Positions 21,144 through 32,143 of a stretch of 64,000 nucleotides of DNA are shown here, one piece after another. Source of the stretch: Cerrena zonata (Eukaryota; Basidiomycota; Agaricomycetes; Polyporales; Cerrenaceae); assembly GCA_038087015.1 (NCBI GenBank), contig JASBNA010000091.1:62001-126000 (forward strand). The letters run 5' to 3'. Both the position numbers and the translations under genes were made by a program. The notes beneath the pieces are model-generated. The model had not been told where the DNA came from, made no database searches, and worked only from the letters and a program-made list of their open reading frames with translations. Positions within the stretch are counted from its first letter, which is position 1. Every line of letters begins with the position of its first letter.

Positions 21144-23675
21144 ATGGATGCTTGGGGTGGTTTGCTGCAAGCGTCAGGCCTTATTGGCGGTTCGAACATC
21201 GATATAGCCAAGTCAGCTTCCCATATTTTGAATTACTCCGACCCGTTGTTTTCCCAAGTATTAACTGCTAAAAAGGGTTTACAAGTTGTATTAGAACTGT
21301 CAATTGATTCTTCATCAGCTATTCCTGATAAGAGTTTGGTAGAATTGCTAATGGCTGCTTGTGATGGAGATTTGGTTACTTTAGAATCCGCTTTAAGATC
21401 AAATTCAGACTTGATTAACAAATTATATCCGACTGATCTGGCAGGTTTGACTCCGTTAATTTATGCTATTGCTTTTGACCAGGAAGCTATTGTCGAATCT
21501 CTTTTGGATAATCACAATGCTGACCCTGATCAGCATGATACCTTGATTAAAAATTATACCCCTTTAATGTGGGCAATTTACTTTAATCAAATAGATATCG
21601 TCAAGATCCTACTTGACCACCAGGCTGATCCTTATTTGGCCCCTAATGAAGATGAGCCTAAAAAGAATGCTATAAGCATGGTATTACCAGAAAATCAAGA
21701 AATTTATGAATTTTTCAAATCTCATAATTTATTAGGTCGGGCCTCTTCACCAATTGATAACGATGACTCTTTCTATTCAAACAATATCACTAATAGTACC
21801 GAGGATGATGAAATGAATCATCTTTCAAACCAAATCAAATTACAAAGTATATCCGCTAAGAGTGGGTTATTGCCAGAAGATGACTCCGATAATGAAGATA
21901 ACTATTACGACGAAGAACAAATATTATCAACCGATCATATATTAAGACAAACTGCTAACTTTGAATACGATAAGCTTTTACCGGAACAATACATTAAATT
22001 TACTGACTCGGACATTCCTGCTTTATTAGATTATATTTTCAATCTTCGTACTAATATCATTCATTCTCAACATGATACTAAAATCCCGGCTTCCATCATT
22101 TTCCAATTATTAAGATATTCCCATATAAAAGTAAATAGTGACGAATTGACAACTTTTTTGTTTGATTGCTTTGTCACCAGATTGAGATCAGTGACTAATA
22201 CAAAATCGGGAGTTTTCAATATGGCAATGAACACCGCATCAGATACTGTCAGCAGTGGAGACACTTCAACTGCTCAAGCTGCCGCTGGTGGGGCTGGTGA
22301 TATAGTCTTATTGAGTTATTGGTTATCTGTTATACAATTTTTACATTTTTATTTTTGCAAAAATGATATATATATAAAATACCCTCAATTTTTACAAGAG
22401 TTGATTAATTTAGTTCAATCGTTGATTGCAACATTATCATTTTCAATTAATTCTAGATTAAACTTATTGATTGACGATTGTTTATTAAACTTTACCAGTT
22501 TAGTTGATGTATCAAATGTTTTATATGCAAAAGATTGGAACTTATTCAAGAGTAAAAAATCACATCCAAATACTTATGACGATATTTTCAATATGTTATA
22601 TCCACCAAGCCAAGTTGAATTAATGAAACCTTCTCCTTTAAGATATATCCAAGTATTAGGTGCCTTGGATTATGTTTTAAAATTACATCAAGTTGATACA
22701 TTATTCCGCTTACAAACATTTTCACAAGTCTTCTATTATATAAATGCAATGATTTTCAATAGGTTAATTGCCAACTCCAAATACTGTTCCAGGGTCAAGG
22801 CCATACAAATTCGACTTAACGTATCAACTTTAGAAGATTGGTTAAGGTCTCATAACTATAAAATATTTAAACCTGATTATATTGGAGGTTTAGATCGTTT
22901 AACTGGTGAACAAACATTTCACTTAAAAAATTTGTTGGATATAACCAATGATCTGAAAAACCCTCATTCTTTAAGTTTCTACTATAACTCACTATATCAC
23001 GTTGGGAAAAGTCAATTAACTCCAACTATTGAATTATTACAATGGTTGCAATGTATGTCTGCTTTAAATGATGAGGAAAGTTTAATCAATACGATTAATT
23101 CATTCGAACTGTTGAATTATTATCAATTATTCAAAATCATGAATAAATTATATAAATATGAAGTTGATGAAGACAAATTACCTAAAGCATTAGTTAATCT
23201 AGTTAAGAGATTAATGAATGAACAGGGAGAAAAACAAATTCAAAATCAACATAAAAATTTGCATTATATGACACAATCAAATTTCTTACTGAAAGAAGTT
23301 TACATTTATTTAAATCCAAATTTTGTATTTGGAGTTGCATTACCAAATTTAACCGAGTTAATTAATAATTATGGTAGTGGGTTAGGAGGTTTAAGAGTAA
23401 TGAGAGCTAAAAAATATCAACCTTCATTACCAGTTAATATCATGGATGATATTGATGACATTAAACAAAAGAATAGAGAAAATAATGTTAACGATACTTA
23501 TGATTATGAAGAAGAAGAAGACAATGAAGAAGTTGAAAAAATCGAAGCTAATGATGATGATACACCAGAAAAACTGGATGGCTTCAAAGGTGATGAATTG
23601 TTCAAAACGGTTCAATTACCCAGCTCATTGGCGCATAAAGAATGGGATAATGAGTTTGAAGTAAATCCTTGGTAA
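21144..23675 (+). CDS. Ankyrin-repeat and dilute (DIL) domain protein
   Basis: 843 aa. Ankyrin repeats lie at about residues 65-200 (LMAACDGDLVTLESAL, AGLTPLIYAIAFDQEAIVESLL, NYTPLMWAIYFNQIDIVKILL). An acidic linker (DDSDNEDNYYDEE) follows, then a DIL-type region at about 380-650, including FSQVFYYINAMIFNRLI and the Leu/Trp-rich blocks found in the myosin-V cargo-binding fold. The end is acidic and finishes at FEVNPW. Fungi have a conserved but poorly studied family with this ankyrin-plus-DIL layout. A role in organelle or vesicle attachment is only inferred from the domain. Confidence 0.8.
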   Translation: MDAWGGLLQASGLIGGSNIDIAKSASHILNYSDPLFSQVLTAKKGLQVVLELSIDSSSAIPDKSLVELLMAACDGDLVTLESALRSNSDLINKLYPTDLAGLTPLIYAIAFDQEAIVESLLDNHNADPDQHDTLIKNYTPLMWAIYFNQIDIVKILLDHQADPYLAPNEDEPKKNAISMVLPENQEIYEFFKSHNLLGRASSPIDNDDSFYSNNITNSTEDDEMNHLSNQIKLQSISAKSGLLPEDDSDNEDNYYDEEQILSTDHILRQTANFEYDKLLPEQYIKFTDSDIPALLDYIFNLRTNIIHSQHDTKIPASIIFQLLRYSHIKVNSDELTTFLFDCFVTRLRSVTNTKSGVFNMAMNTASDTVSSGDTSTAQAAAGGAGDIVLLSYWLSVIQFLHFYFCKNDIYIKYPQFLQELINLVQSLIATLSFSINSRLNLLIDDCLLNFTSLVDVSNVLYAKDWNLFKSKKSHPNTYDDIFNMLYPPSQVELMKPSPLRYIQVLGALDYVLKLHQVDTLFRLQTFSQVFYYINAMIFNRLIANSKYCSRVKAIQIRLNVSTLEDWLRSHNYKIFKPDYIGGLDRLTGEQTFHLKNLLDITNDLKNPHSLSFYYNSLYHVGKSQLTPTIELLQWLQCMSALNDEESLINTINSFELLNYYQLFKIMNKLYKYEVDEDKLPKALVNLVKRLMNEQGEKQIQNQHKNLHYMTQSNFLLKEVYIYLNPNFVFGVALPNLTELINNYGSGLGGLRVMRAKKYQPSLPVNIMDDIDDIKQKNRENNVNDTYDYEEEEDNEEVEKIEANDDDTPEKLDGFKGDELFKTVQLPSSLAHKEWDNEFEVNPW

Positions 23676-24497
23676 TTCGTAGTTGTATATATAGGACCAT
23701 CAATACTAATAATTAATTCTAAATATAATCTGTAGTTAAAACACAGGGGCTGCTTTACGATTGCAAATACGATCCCAATCGATAGTTTTGCAGCTGGTCC
23801 TGCTGACGCAGATCCAGGTAGCACAGGTACCGATGACAGGGGTGTTGTCCATAAGATCCGGGGGTAAAAAAAGCAAAATGAGAAAAAAATAAGTGGAGTA
23901 CAAAATTGAAAACAACAAAAAATAGAAGAACAGCAAAATGACAAACAAAAATATAAAAATGTCGGTGTACAAAAATGGATAAACAAAATGCTTCGAGAAA
24001 GTCAAGCTCAGTTGCACCTGAAAAAAGGATAAACAAACATCTAGCGAATCAGGAGGAAATCGGTGCTTAAGGTTGGAAGAGCAATAGTGCATGAAGCGAA
24101 ATACCAAGCCATAACGAAGGACGAAAAGGGTTCATTTATGTTATAATTAGTTGAATTGAGACGACATCATAACAGAAGACGGTTGCCCCTTTATGAGAGC
24201 TGGTTGGTGTTCATAATTATTCGTGAAGTACTATTGTTTTTTTAAGCTCGAGCCAAAAGGCAAAATGGTGTTTTATTTACCATTTGACTAGAGTTATGAA
24301 CAAAAAAACATGAGAATTCTTACACGGTCAACCTGTATGGGCCAAGAATCCAACTAAAACAATGATATAATCGATTTTTCATCATTAGAAGCAACAAGGT
24401 ATATAAGTGAAAGGATTGCTGTTGTAGGTGATACAGTAGAGTATTTTTTCGAATCCAGTATCGACACTCATTCCACTCATTTGAAAAACTTCCCACC
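23676..24497. promoter_or_regulatory. 822-bp intergenic region upstream of the aspartyl protease
   Basis: Contains a TATA-like TATATAAG at 24400-24407, about 90 bp before the protease ATG, and a possible 38-codon Cys-containing micro-ORF on the minus strand (23736-23852). The remainder is A/T-tract sequence with nothing recognised. Confidence 0.5.
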
Positions 24498-25988
24498 ATG
24501 TACACTCGTTTTATCTATTCTTTGGTGTCGGCATTAGCTATTAATTCTGCTCCAGCATTTGGATCCCCAGTTCCAAATGATATTGTTTCTGAAGCAGCAT
24601 CTCAAGTTTCGTCCTCTTTCAACGGATTACAGGGATCAGGTTCATCTTCTGGATACGTTAGATTGGATTTCAATGTTTTGAAAGGTCTTGATTTCGGTTC
24701 AGCTTTAAAAGGTTTAACCGATACTATTGACTCATTACTTCCAAGAGATGATGAAGGTGGTAATAAAACTCAAACCGTCGGATTATCAAATGAAAAATCC
24801 TTTTATGTTTCAAGTTTGAAAATTGGTTCAAATAAAGATGAAGTTAAAGTCTTAGTTGATACCGGATCTTCAGATTTATGGGTTATGTCAGCTAAGAATC
24901 CTCATTGTGATTCTAACGGAGGTAATATTGATTGTGATAAATATGGTACTTATAATGAAACTGCATCATCAACTTTCCAATCTAATAGTTCTGATTTTTC
25001 AATTAATTACATGGATAATACTTATGCCTCTGGTGTTTGGGGTCAAGATGATATTACCTTGAATGATGATTTCACTTTGAACGGTGCTAATTTTGCAGTT
25101 GCTGATAACTCAGATAGTGATACTAGTGTTTTTGGTATTTCTTATAAGACTGCCGAAAGTAGTAAAGGTGAATATGATAATTTACCAATTCAAATGAAAC
25201 AACAAGGTTACATTAATAAAATTGCTTATTCTTTATACTTAACTGGTTCAGAATCCGAAAAAGGTACTATTTTATTTGGTGGTATTGACCATGCTAAATA
25301 TGAAGGTGAATTATCATCTATTGATATTTCTAAATTAAACAATGAATTAATGTATTTACAAATTCCATTAACCTCTGTTAGTGTTAACATCACTTCAAAC
25401 GAAACTGCTAACACTGGCTCAGACTCAAATAGTCAATCTCCTTCAAGCTCTTCATCTTCCGGATCTCCAATCAGTGGATTACTCAATGGTGTTTCTTCGC
25501 TTGCTTCTTCTGTTACCAACCCATCTAAATCCTCTGAATCTTCTTCAAAAGCTGAATCCTCAAGCTCTCTTGAAGCAATTGATGTTGGTAAAGATGCCAT
25601 TTTAGACTCTGGTACTACTTTAAGTTTCTTAAGTCAAAAAGTCGTTGATAAGATTATCGACAACTTACAACCAGGTGCCAAATATGACAACTCTTATGGT
25701 GGTTACATTGTTAGCTGTACTTTAAGACAACCAGGTAACTCGATCAATTTCTTATTCAATAATGAAAAAGAAATTGCTGTTTCGACCAGTGATGCCATTA
25801 TCGATGCTGGTACCGATTCGAAAACCGGTAAGAAGGTTTGTATGTTGGGTATTGTTCCAAATGATCAAATCATCTTGGGTGATAACTTCTTGAGAAGTGC
25901 TTACACTGTTTTCAATTTGGATGATGCTAAAATTCAAATTGCTCAAATCAAACATTCTGATTCCGAAGATATTGAAGCTATTCAATAA
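24498..25988 (+). CDS. Secreted aspartyl protease (candidapepsin/yapsin family)
   Basis: Extracellular or cell-surface endopeptidase with a pepsin fold, 496 aa. Signal peptide at residues 1 to about 22 (ending AFGS), a propeptide, then a mature region probably after LLPRDD (about 84). Catalytic aspartates are D121 (DTGSSDLW) and D370 (DSGTTLSF). The flap Tyr is in NYMDNTYASG (about 171). One Cys pair is C137-C146 and a second pair lies in the C-lobe. A low-complexity Ser-rich insertion of about 58 residues (300-358) separates the lobes, as in some yapsins. There is no hydrophobic GPI tail, so it is probably secreted. The exact paralogue is not assigned. Confidence 0.88.
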   Translation: MYTRFIYSLVSALAINSAPAFGSPVPNDIVSEAASQVSSSFNGLQGSGSSSGYVRLDFNVLKGLDFGSALKGLTDTIDSLLPRDDEGGNKTQTVGLSNEKSFYVSSLKIGSNKDEVKVLVDTGSSDLWVMSAKNPHCDSNGGNIDCDKYGTYNETASSTFQSNSSDFSINYMDNTYASGVWGQDDITLNDDFTLNGANFAVADNSDSDTSVFGISYKTAESSKGEYDNLPIQMKQQGYINKIAYSLYLTGSESEKGTILFGGIDHAKYEGELSSIDISKLNNELMYLQIPLTSVSVNITSNETANTGSDSNSQSPSSSSSSGSPISGLLNGVSSLASSVTNPSKSSESSSKAESSSSLEAIDVGKDAILDSGTTLSFLSQKVVDKIIDNLQPGAKYDNSYGGYIVSCTLRQPGNSINFLFNNEKEIAVSTSDAIIDAGTDSKTGKKVCMLGIVPNDQIILGDNFLRSAYTVFNLDDAKIQIAQIKHSDSEDIEAIQ

Positions 25989-26218
25989 TATTTTTCGTTA
26001 GCTAATACAACTAATTGCTATATAATTTAGTTATACGCTAATTACTTTTTGATTCTTTCCCGAATTTTACTCTTTAGTTAAATTTTTCAGTTATACCATT
26101 TTCTAAATCTTAAAACTCTTCACTTGTATCGTATTATCCACTTGTAGTATCTACAGTAATGATCGAATATAAAACATGCTATTGACCCCCTTGGGCCTAA
26201 ATATATACAAGAAACTAA

Positions 26219-26545
26219 TCATACTTGGGATAAGAAATTATTATTCTTAATTCTGGAAGCGTTTTGCTTTCCTATTTGTCTTTTCCTCCATCTCATGAAA
26301 TCAACTTTTTTGAAATCTTCATCCATCTTCTCTTTATTAAGACTGTCCCATAGCCACTCAGGGTATTCTGAATCTTCTAATGCCACCGGTTCATCTCCTG
26401 CTTTTCTAATCTTAAGATTAAGTATCGTACCAGCTTTGCATGATGATTTTCCGAGACTTTCATTCATTAATCTGCCCCCGGTGGAGAAGTTTCTCGCCCC
26501 GACCAAATTGGCACGCACAGAACACGCTCTGATACCTCTAAACAT
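26219..26545 (-). CDS. MRPL37: MRPL37, mitochondrial ribosomal protein mL54
   Basis: Large-subunit protein of the mitochondrial ribosome, 108 aa from the ATG at 26543-26545. Upstream codons are open but contain no ATG. N-terminal presequence (MFRGIRACSVRANLVGARNFSTGG), then the family core: GTILNLKI, DEPVALEDSEYPEWLW and the ending NNFLSQV. Divergent from OLA1, sharing about 300 bp. Confidence 0.92.
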   Translation of the reverse strand: MFRGIRACSVRANLVGARNFSTGGRLMNESLGKSSCKAGTILNLKIRKAGDEPVALEDSEYPEWLWDSLNKEKMDEDFKKVDFMRWRKRQIGKQNASRIKNNNFLSQV

Positions 26546-26684
26546 CTCGTCGTCCCGTCTTTCTAGCCCTTCAAAGTGTCTAAAACTTGGTAATAAACTC
26601 AAATTTTTCAATCGATTTTTTTTTTAATTTGTTTAGTTCGGTCCTTTTAGTTACCCGCACGACCATGTCGCCGGGGGACCAAAA

Positions 26685-26700
26685 ATGTCGCGCGCGACAT
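26685..26700. promoter_or_regulatory. 16-nt perfect palindrome ATGTCGCGCGCGACAT in the MRPL37/OLA1 promoter
   Basis: Perfect inverted repeat with a CG-only centre in an AT-rich genome, midway between two divergent genes. A partial copy (ATGTCGCC) lies about 20 bp away at 26665-26672. Probably a binding site for a dimeric factor or an RSC-like CGCG-binding factor. The identity is inference. Confidence 0.5.
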
Positions 26701-26846
26701 CTCAACAAAAGCAAAAAGAAAAAAGCCCAAGGTCGTGTGCGCAGTTCCAAAAAAGATGCCGAAAATTTTTTTTAAAGAACTGAAAGTATAGCGATTTAAC
26801 AGAAGAAGGTTTTCTTTTCTTTGATACAGTATAAACGTATAGAAAA

Positions 26847-28037
26847 ATGGCTCCAAAGAAGAAAGGTGTTGTTGAAAAACCAATTTTATTAGGTAGACCA
26901 GGTAACAATTTAAAATCTGGTATTGTCGGGTTAGCCAATGTTGGTAAATCGACTTTTTTCCAAGCTATTACCAGATGTCCATTAGGTAATCCAGCTAATT
27001 ATCCATTTGCTACCATTGAACCAGAAGAAGCCAGGGTTATTGTTCCATCAGAAAGATTTGACAAATTATGTCAATTATATAAACCAAAGAGTGAAGTTCC
27101 AGCATATATGACTTTGTATGATATTGCTGGTTTAACCAAAGGTGCTCATTCAGGAGAAGGTTTGGGTAATAATTTCTTAGCTAATATCAGGGCCGTTGAT
27201 TCAATTTTCCAAGTTGTTAGATGTTTTGAAGATAGTGATATTATTCATATTAATGATGAAGTTAACCCAGCTGCTGATTTAGAAATTATCCATGATGAAT
27301 TAAGATTAAAAGATATTGAATTTGCTACCAAACATTTGGAAGGGGTTGAAAAACTTGTTAAAAGAGGTGGTCAATCCTTAGAAGTTAAAAAGGCCAAAGA
27401 AGAAGTTGAATTAATTAAAAGAATCATTCAATTATTAGAAGATGGTGGACGTATTGCTAATCAAAAATGGACTCAAAAAGAAGTTGAAACCATTAACTCA
27501 ATGTTCTTATTAACTGCCAAACCTTGTATTTATTTAATCAATTTGAGTGAAAGAGATTACGTCAGAAAGAAGAATAAGCATTTATTGAAAATTAAAGAAT
27601 GGGTTGATAAATTTTCTCCTGGTGATTTAATTGTTCCAATTTCTGTTTGTTTAGAAGAAAAATTAGCCAATATGGCTTCTGATGAAGAAAGAGATGCTTA
27701 CACCAAAGAAATCGGTGCTGCTTCTGCTTTACCTAAAATCATTACCGCAATGAGATCTAAATTAGATTTAATCTCCTTCTTCACCGGTGGTCCCGATGAA
27801 GTTAGAGAATGGACCATTAGAAGATTCTACACTGCTCCTCAAGCTGCCGGTACCATCCACACTGATTTAGAAAAAACTTTCATCTTGGCCCAAGTCATCA
27901 AATATAACGATTTGATCGAATTGGGTGATGAAAACTCTGTTAAATCGGCCGGTAAATTATTGCAAAAGGGTAAAGATTATTTTGTTGAAGATGGTGATAT
28001 CTTGTATGTCAAAGCTGCCGACGGTAAAGCCCGTTAA
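26847..28037 (+). CDS. OLA1: OLA1 (YchF family), Obg-like ATPase
   Basis: Cytosolic P-loop ATPase of the TRAFAC class, conserved from bacteria to humans and linked to translation and the proteasome/stress response. 396 aa. Walker A GLANVGKST (28-36), switch/G3 DIAGL near 93, and the G4 position reads NLSE (near 233) rather than NKxD, the change that gives ATP rather than GTP preference. A coiled-coil insertion and a C-terminal TGS domain follow, with ILAQVIKYNDLIELGDE. Codon choice is strongly biased, as in highly expressed genes. Confidence 0.97.
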   Translation: MAPKKKGVVEKPILLGRPGNNLKSGIVGLANVGKSTFFQAITRCPLGNPANYPFATIEPEEARVIVPSERFDKLCQLYKPKSEVPAYMTLYDIAGLTKGAHSGEGLGNNFLANIRAVDSIFQVVRCFEDSDIIHINDEVNPAADLEIIHDELRLKDIEFATKHLEGVEKLVKRGGQSLEVKKAKEEVELIKRIIQLLEDGGRIANQKWTQKEVETINSMFLLTAKPCIYLINLSERDYVRKKNKHLLKIKEWVDKFSPGDLIVPISVCLEEKLANMASDEERDAYTKEIGAASALPKIITAMRSKLDLISFFTGGPDEVREWTIRRFYTAPQAAGTIHTDLEKTFILAQVIKYNDLIELGDENSVKSAGKLLQKGKDYFVEDGDILYVKAADGKAR

Positions 28038-28423
28038 GCCCTCTTATATAGCTATATAATACATACACTTTTCTTTATGGATTATGATGATGTCTTTCTT
28101 ATTAATTCGTAGTACGCTCTTCTTTTGGCTGCAATTTTTAGTGTTATGTCCACGTGCGAACTGACAAAATGTTTTGACGTTGAAAATTTGAAAGGCTGCG
28201 ACCTTTGAATTAAGTCAACTGAGCCTTGTTCTTTCTTCTTTGATGCTTGACTTGGAGTAGGGAATTGGCGATAATTTTATTTTCATTGACTTGGTATATA
28301 TATATATATATCTCTGAACTGGCAGTCGATACTATGGGCTTTGGCTTGTTGCTATAATTGAAATTTGGAGGAAATTAGTATCCAGGAGTCTTTTCACTGA
28401 CTAGCTATATTGCTTGGTATCTG
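28038..28423. promoter_or_regulatory. Region between OLA1 and the broken mannosyltransferase
   Basis: TA-repeat TATATATATATATAT near 28296-28310 and a CACGTG E-box near 28151. No gene seen. Confidence 0.45.
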
Positions 28424-31091
28424 ATGTTTCGGTTAACTTTACGGAGATCATTGTTATTGATAACGACCTAGCTTTCTATTCATTTTTTTCTTAGTATGGT
28501 TCCAGCATTACTTGACTAATGTCAAACTTTTGGAGAAAACTTTATGCTTTTCAACAAAGCTTCACTTTGGAATCTTTCGAAAAACATGATATGGATATGA
28601 AGGAGTCTCTACATCATTCCGGTTATAAATGCGGTCTTTATGATGATTATATTAAGCATCTTAAGAAAACTGGCAAGTATAAGGATTATGATCCAACTTT
28701 TGGTAAAGATTTACCCTTTAAATGTGATTCTTTCTTTCAGTTTGTTCATGATTCGTATCCAGATTATAAATTCGAATTATTGCAAGATACTGATCAATTT
28801 TATGATAAGGGAGTGGTGAAAAAGGCAAATTTCTTTAAAGATCGTACCAGAGACTTATTGAAAGAACGTAAAAAAAATGAAGAAATTCAAATCATTACTA
28901 AAAATGATAATATAACGATTAATAATGATTTCTTAGCTAGATGTCAACAAACTAAAATTGCCGGCCAGAAAATGGCCGATACAATCACTCTAATGCGGAT
29001 CTATGGGCAATGCTTCATCAAAAATCATCCAAATACTTTGAATAATGATATTTTAAAGTTTGGTAACAATCAAAAATGGTTTGATCAATATACTAAGACA
29101 TTGTTTTATTACTTGAGTGATAAATTACCAACATTCGAAAATCAAAAGTATAACCTCGACTTGTATGGAGATCAACTCCCTCTATTCGAATGAAACCAAC
29201 CTATTCGAAGGTGAAACAGTTTCTTATCGTGAAAATCAGCATAACTTACTTCAATTCTTGAAAGAAAACTCAAGCGGTAAAGGTATCGCAATATCCGCCT
29301 CTACAAGATTTACTAAAGACATTATTAAACTAATTAGAGTGCTCCGGGCTTTGAATAATAAATTACCAATCCAGATCATCTATAGAGGTGACTTGAATCA
29401 ACGTAGTAAAGAATATATGAAAGCCTGCTGCCCAAGCTGATATAGAGCAATTGCTAGCTTTGGAAATGTCCCCTGACGTAAATTTGGTCTTACCTGAACT
29501 AAATTTGATTAAAACTGCTGAAAAATTAGGGCTCTACGTTCCCGAAACAAGACATTTGGTTTATCAATTTATCTCCAACAATTTCAAGAAGCCATAAGTT
29601 CTATTTTAGTGGTTATACAAATAAAGTTTTGGCTCTTTTATTCACCACTTTTAAAGATGTCTTGTTATTGGATGCCGATGCTGTCCCTTGGTTAATCCAG
29701 ATGATTTCTTCCAACTAGAAGAATACATGAAAAGCTCAGCTCTTTTCTTCAAAGATCGTACCTTAAGGGATACTAATGATTTCATCGAAACAAATTTCTT
29801 CACTAAATTAATGCCGCTTGGGCATGGTGACCCTTTGCAAAACCTCGATCAAATCTTTGGTATAAAACAAATTACTGAAAAAACTTTAAATAATCCTTAT
29901 ATGCGTGGTTGGAGACATTTTCAAGAAGCTGGTATTGTGGCAATTAATAAAGTCGAACATTTTATGGGGATCTTGATGACTTTACCTTTGATCGTCTGGA
30001 CTGATCCAGTTAAATCTTCAATTTGGGGTGATAAAGAAATGTATTGGTTGGGTTTATCTATGGCCGGTGACGAAAATTATGAATTCAACAAATATCATGC
30101 TGCAAGTGTTGGAGAAGCAACGATTTCCAACGATAATAAATATTATTCTGACTCTAAAACCAATGAAGTATGCTCAAGTCACCCAGGGCATGTAAGCTCA
30201 AAGGGTGACTTATTATGGATCAACTCGGGGTTCAGCTTTTGCAAAAAAAATGGTTATTTTAAAGATCGTTTGCATTTCCCCTTTTCTACCTTTGTAAATA
30301 ATGATTTGCAAGCTATTTACCAAAATCCTTTACGTATAAGGAATGCTTTAATACCACCTGCAACACCTCCTATAAGAGGTTTGGGAAGTCCTCCTGATGA
30401 TACAAAAGAAAGAGAGTTTATAAACAGTTGGAAAAAAAGGAAGGAAGATATTGATCAATTAAAAGTGGCAGAAGATGAATCAAGACAATTAAATCAGATG
30501 AATCCTCAAAAAGGTTGGGTTAAAAGTCCTATTTGTAGCAATTATTACTATTGTGCTTACGATGAAGTTGATCAATATATACTACCAGAAGGCTATGACT
30601 TAGAGAGATCCGTAATTGAACATGAAGGAAAGCTTTTCAGCTTTTCAGATGATCTCAAAGAAAAGTATGATTTTTTAGGTAAAATTTGGGTCACTGGTAA
30701 TAGTAGGGTTGTTCCAAAATCAAAAAACCAATTAAAGAAAGAGAAGGAAGATGCTCAGAAAAAGGAAGAGGCTAAAAAGAAAGAAGAAGCCATGAAAAAA
30801 GAACAAGGAGAAGCAGAAACTAAATCAAAGCAAATCGAAGGTTCTCAAAATACTGCTCAAGAGACGAGTATACCAAACGCAGAGGAATCCAAATCACCGA
30901 TAGATAAAATATCTAACTTTAAAGTTAATGAAGGTGACGAAACTAGCGATACTTTTGACGATCATTTACAAAGCGTTCCCGGTAAGTCTACTCTTCAACA
31001 TATTGATGTAAATCTTCTACTAGATAATGCTGGCTTAGGGGATACAGATATAGTAGAAGAATTAAAAGAAAATAGAAAACAAAACGGTTAA
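28424..31091 (+). pseudogene. MNN1-family alpha-1,3-mannosyltransferase, broken by several frameshifts
   Basis: Golgi type II membrane enzyme family adding alpha-1,3-mannose to N- and O-glycans. The reading passes through several frames. It starts at ATG 28424 (MFRLTLRRSLLLITT) with an apparent shift near 28470 into a hydrophobic anchor (FLFIFFLVWF). Further single-base shifts lie near 28535, 29190, 29425, 29595 and 29686. From 29688 the frame is open to 31091. The catalytic DxD region (LLLDADAVP) sits at the last break. The C-terminus has a long Lys/Glu-rich tail. At least five indels in 1.2 kb make a pseudogene likely, although locally poor sequence would look the same. Confidence 0.8.
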
Positions 31092-31158
31092 GTATAATTA
31101 TATATTACTTCTATGAAATAATTTGTATATATAAAGAATATTACGCAATTAGATTAGT

Positions 31159-32143
31159 TTATTGTTTTTTGGAAGTTAAAGTAATAGCATGAGCACCGAT
31201 AATTCTATGAAGATATTCTTCACCGTTAATTAAAACCTTATCATCATCGGTAACATATTTATCTAAAGCTTCATTAAGCTTGACCTTCAACTTGTCCTTT
31301 TCGTTCTTGAGATAAAGCAGTGATGTATGATCTGGTTTCCCAGTACAGATAGATATCTTCTTTCTTGATGGCAGCATCATGTAACAAGAAAGTTTCTTTT
31401 TCAATGCTAGTGAAGTATTCATTGTGGTCACTAAGTACATTTCTCCAATTACCATGACGGTATTGAGGAACATTGACATCGTATCCATAAGCAAGATCAC
31501 CAGTTTTTGCAGCCCAAGTATCACCCAGAATGGCATGCGATAAAAGGTAAGGTTTTTCTTGTGAGTTAGGTAACGAAGCGGCCAATTCCTTTCCCTTTTT
31601 CAATAGTTCTGGGGTTAACGTACCTTCATCCAATAAGAAAGTAAATTCAGGCAAGACGGAATCTCTCACAACAAGACTTTCTTTTCTTGCAACATCAAAA
31701 TTCCAAATCATACCGAGGGTTCCATTTGGTTTTAAGACTCGGTAAAGTTCTTTCAAAGAAGCTCGGTCACTGAACCAGTGCCACCCTTGGGCTATAACTA
31801 CAGAATCGAAACTCGAGTCTGGTAAAGGCAACTCGTAGGAAGATCCTTCATAAGTTTTGATCGAAGGGAAATTTTTCTTCAAAGTAGTTAACATCCCAGA
31901 AGAAGGATCAACGGCAACAAGATTTTCACCCCAGCCAAATTCAACTAAGTTACGAGTGAACTTACCGGTACCAGCAGCAAGCTCCAAGATCTTCTTGTCG
32001 GTATGATACTCCGACTCCGAAGCTAGTTTCAAGTCAACCAAAAATTTTTTGGTCAATTCCTTGGAGAATGATAAACGATATTTATCATAGGTGGAGTGAT
32101 TCAAATTGAATGACTTGACAGCAGTGGTGTGGGCCTTGGACAT
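31159..32143 (-). CDS. SAM-dependent methyltransferase, class I (one frameshift)
   Basis: About 327 aa if one extra base near 31308 is discounted. The frame from 32143 ends early at 31274, and the conserved C-terminus continues in the next frame to 31159. SAM-binding motif I is ILELAAGTGKFT (about 51-62), motif II carries AVDPSSGML, then VVIAQGWHWF and a post-I LYRVLKPNGTLGMIWN block. This layout resembles fungal small-molecule methyltransferases of the TMT1/CRG1 type, but the substrate cannot be told. Convergent with the mannosyltransferase remnant. Confidence 0.82.
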
